Below, in pieces: positions 32,470 to 34,277 of a stretch of DNA of 34,277 nucleotides (position 1 is the stretch's first letter; every line of letters starts with the position of its first letter). The notes beneath the pieces are model-generated. The model did not search any database and was not told where the DNA came from. It worked only from the letters and a program-made list of their open reading frames with translations. The DNA is from an uncultured Coprococcus sp. (GTDB lineage Bacteria; Bacillota; Clostridia; Lachnospirales; Lachnospiraceae). Both the position numbers and the translations under genes were made by a program. The stretch lies in NCBI GenBank assembly GCA_900548315.1, contig URJU01000004.1, positions 1 through 34,277 of the forward strand, read 5' to 3'.

Positions 32470-33249
32470 ATGAACGAAAATGATATTTTAAAAGGCAGGC
32501 TGAACGATCTTGCTGATACGGCATATACCCAGAATCGATATACATACACCAACTTTCTCAGCGCTGCTGATATAGATGTTTTTTACAGAAACATAGAAGA
32601 ATTGTCATTTGCCGGCTACAAACTATTTGGCGGAAGGGAGGGCTGCGAACGTGTCATGATTGCATTTGGCAACGAAACTGACTGCGGATATGAACCCAGT
32701 TTTCCCATATCCATCATAAAAGCTGCAGCACTCCAGGATAAATTTTCCGACGATCTGAGCCATCGTGATTTTCTGGGCGCACTGATGAATCTGGGTATCG
32801 AAAGAGAGATGATCGGAGATATACTCGTGGCTGAGTCTGCCAAAACCGGGAAACACAGCACCGCATATATATTCTGCACCGATTTCATCGCCGACTATAT
32901 CATTGATAATCTCTCAAAAATACGGCATACAAATGTGAGATGCAGACTCTGTACCACAGAAGACATTCAGGAGATACAGCTTCGCCGAGAGCCATTGCAT
33001 ATAATATCTGCATCTGCAAGGGCCGATGCCGTCACCGCCTCTATAACCGGGCTTTCGAGGAGCAATACATCCATTCTGTTCCGGGAAAAAAAGTTCACAC
33101 TTAACAACCGGCTGTATGAGAACAGCAGCTATCAGCTAAAACCCGGAGATGTGTTCTCCATAAGAGGTTACGGCAAATATGAATTTGTTGATATTGGAGC
33201 AACAACAAGAAAAGGCAGACTCAATATAGAACTGTTGAAATATGTCTGA
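32470..33249 (+). CDS. ylmH: YlmH-like S4-domain RNA-binding protein
   Basis: A 259-residue protein. The N-terminal two thirds carry the YlmH fold (NFLSAADIDVFYRNIEEL, ERVMIAFGNETD, LSHRDFLGALMNLGIEREMIGDI, AYIFCTDFIADYI). Residues about 185-245 form an S4 RNA-binding domain (SARADAVTASITGLSRSNT, YQLKPGDVFSIRGYGKYEF). YlmH is usually in the sepF-divIVA division cluster and binds stalled 50S subunits in ribosome quality control (established for Bacillus homologues). Here it stands alone behind its own promoter. ATG 32470 with AGGAG is preferred over an upstream in-frame ATG at 32434 that lies at the transcription start. Its last 29 bases overlap the end of the convergent LytTR gene. Confidence 0.85.
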   Translation: MNENDILKGRLNDLADTAYTQNRYTYTNFLSAADIDVFYRNIEELSFAGYKLFGGREGCERVMIAFGNETDCGYEPSFPISIIKAAALQDKFSDDLSHRDFLGALMNLGIEREMIGDILVAESAKTGKHSTAYIFCTDFIADYIIDNLSKIRHTNVRCRLCTTEDIQEIQLRREPLHIISASARADAVTASITGLSRSNTSILFREKKFTLNNRLYENSSYQLKPGDVFSIRGYGKYEFVDIGATTRKGRLNIELLKYV

Positions 33250-33937
33250 TGGATGCAATTTCTCTGTTCCCGCAGCTTCGAACCGTATCCTGTCTCCACT
33301 TGCCATTTACATTGATGCAGGTGCCATCCAGCATAACTATCTGTCTGGAACTGTATGACCTTACATATTCTGTGTTTATTATAAAGGAACTGTGTGCCCT
33401 TACAAATGTCGTGCACTGTTCCTTTATCTGTTCCGAAAGTTCCCTCATGTTCCCGTAAAAACTATAATCTCCGTACAATCCCTTTATTTTTATGACTCTC
33501 CTATCACTTTCAAAATATATTATCTCATGTACATTCAGTCTGTATCGCACCCACCCCGACCGGAAAACAAAACACTTGCTGCTCTGACTGCCATTTACTG
33601 CAGCCATAAACACTCTCATAAAATCCTCACGTATTGCTGGCTCATAGATCTGATAACAAGGCTGCACATCATAAAGCCTCCTGCTCATACCCTGCGCAAC
33701 CATCACAATATCCACATCCTTAAATCTTCTTCTGAATATTGCTGCCGCCTGCCAATCCCTATATACGATCACCACATCAAACATTCCTACTGAATCCGCA
33801 TCCCACAAAAGCACATCCTCAGAATCATAAAAAGCCACCTCGTTACTCTCCCCATATTTTATCTCTGTTTCCTCTATATACGCTCTGATCATTCCCATGC
33901 CATAGGGATTCTTGCTATACACTGCTATCTTTGCCAC
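33221..33937 (-). CDS. LytTR-family regulator with degenerate receiver
   Basis: A 238-residue DNA-binding regulator. Residues about 118-215 form a LytTR domain (VHEIIYFESDRRVIKI, FYGNMRELSEQI, FVRAHSSFIINTEYV, IVMLDGTCINVN), of the kind that binds direct repeats and controls peptide- or virulence-type systems. Residues 1-110 have the alternating pattern of a response receiver (IAVYSKNPYGMGMIRAYIEE, FDVVIVYRDW, DVDIVMVAQG) but the acidic pair and the phospho-acceptor Asp are not where expected, so it is probably not phosphorylated. GGGAGG precedes the ATG. It follows the XRE gene after 13 nt in one operon. Confidence 0.82.
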   Translation of the reverse strand: MAKIAVYSKNPYGMGMIRAYIEETEIKYGESNEVAFYDSEDVLLWDADSVGMFDVVIVYRDWQAAAIFRRRFKDVDIVMVAQGMSRRLYDVQPCYQIYEPAIREDFMRVFMAAVNGSQSSKCFVFRSGWVRYRLNVHEIIYFESDRRVIKIKGLYGDYSFYGNMRELSEQIKEQCTTFVRAHSSFIINTEYVRSYSSRQIVMLDGTCINVNGKWRQDTVRSCGNREIASIRHISTVLY

Positions 33938-33950
33938 ATTTTGTCCCTCC

Positions 33951-34256
33951 CTACGATTTTCGTTTTATAGAATTATACACAGAGAGCATCATATCCACTG
34001 CATTGTTTGCATCAAAATCCATATCCACTACCTTTTCCATCTCTGTCACATCCATATCCCACAGAAAATAATCACACGAACACTCCAATGCCCTCGACAA
34101 CTGCACAAGCCTTTTCAAACTTGGAAGACTCTTGCCACTTTCCAGCCTGCTTATATACTTTCCATCTGTACACATTTGCTGTCCTAGCTCCTCCTGCGTA
34201 AGATTCATCAATTTACGTGCATATTTTATGCGCTGCCCTATAATTGTACTATTCAT
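33951..34256 (-). CDS. XRE-family helix-turn-helix regulator, 101 residues
   Basis: A small repressor. Residues 7-62 form a Cro/C1-type helix-turn-helix (GQRIKYARKLMNLTQEELG, then YISRLESGKSLPSLKRLVQL, ending CSCDYFLWD). The last 35 residues are acidic and helical (EMEKVVDMDFDANNAVDMM). AAGGGG precedes the ATG. It is the first visible gene of an operon with the LytTR regulator; the promoter lies off the right edge. Confidence 0.9.
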   Translation of the reverse strand: MNSTIIGQRIKYARKLMNLTQEELGQQMCTDGKYISRLESGKSLPSLKRLVQLSRALECSCDYFLWDMDVTEMEKVVDMDFDANNAVDMMLSVYNSIKRKS

Positions 34257-34277
34257 TTTTTACCCCTTCTCTGTCTG

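Overview
The window looks like chromosomal DNA of an anaerobic, fermentative, spore-lineage Firmicute. It is most likely a gut Lachnospiraceae, and a Coprococcus-like bacterium would fit (an inference from gene content and style, not a database match). The support is a monomeric [FeFe] hydrogenase, a flavodiiron protein, SpoIIID, DnaD/DnaI-type primosome proteins, YlmH, strong AGGAGG-type ribosome binding sites and a MalEFG-type importer without its own ATPase. There is no rRNA, tRNA, CRISPR array, prophage or insertion sequence.

Layout. 1-4.6 kb (minus strand): a thioesterase and acyl-CoA synthetase pair, then a short membrane protein and an [FeFe] hydrogenase with a decayed gene fragment upstream. 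4.7-9.9 kb (plus strand): murC, a DnaA-box cluster, dnaD-like and dnaI-like primosome genes, and a PRPP synthase. 10-12.8 kb (minus): a membrane-anchored Rad50-like ATPase with an Mre11-like partner whose active-site motifs are degenerate. 12.9-15.9 kb (minus): spoIIID, then an operon of a UBA-like/DUF4342 membrane protein, a response regulator and a histidine kinase. 16-18.6 kb (minus): a MATE transporter and a flavodiiron gene. The flavodiiron gene is broken by a 49-bp Nextera/Tn5 sequencing adapter left in the assembly; removing it plus a 3-bp duplication restores one 385-codon frame. 18.6-18.9 kb: a gene-free patch of 71-bp direct repeats.

18.9-30.2 kb (minus strand) is the main accessory locus and looks like a beta-galactan oligosaccharide utilisation system. 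In transcription order it holds a LacI-family repressor, a lipoprotein binding protein, two permeases, a structured non-coding gap, a 613-residue protein I cannot assign, a 70-residue zinc-ribbon protein, a GH53 endo-galactanase without signal peptide, and a sugar-sensor domain fused to an active-looking GGDEF domain. The order resembles ganSPQ-ganA-ganB of Bacillus subtilis, with the unassigned protein in the place of the GH42 beta-galactosidase GanA. An identical 14-bp operator lies just downstream of the promoters of the binding-protein gene and of the repressor gene itself, so the repressor probably controls both. My reading is that oligosaccharides are imported and cut inside the cell, while the same or a related sugar sets c-di-GMP level.

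30.3-34.3 kb: an XRE-type regulator, an unrecognised 273-residue protein, a G-rich spacer, a stand-alone ylmH, and a two-gene operon of an XRE regulator and a LytTR regulator with a degenerate receiver.

Most worth a second look: the unassigned 613-residue protein with its zinc-ribbon neighbour, the sensor-GGDEF fusion, the degenerate Mre11/Rad50 pair, the DnaA-box cluster, and the adapter artefact.
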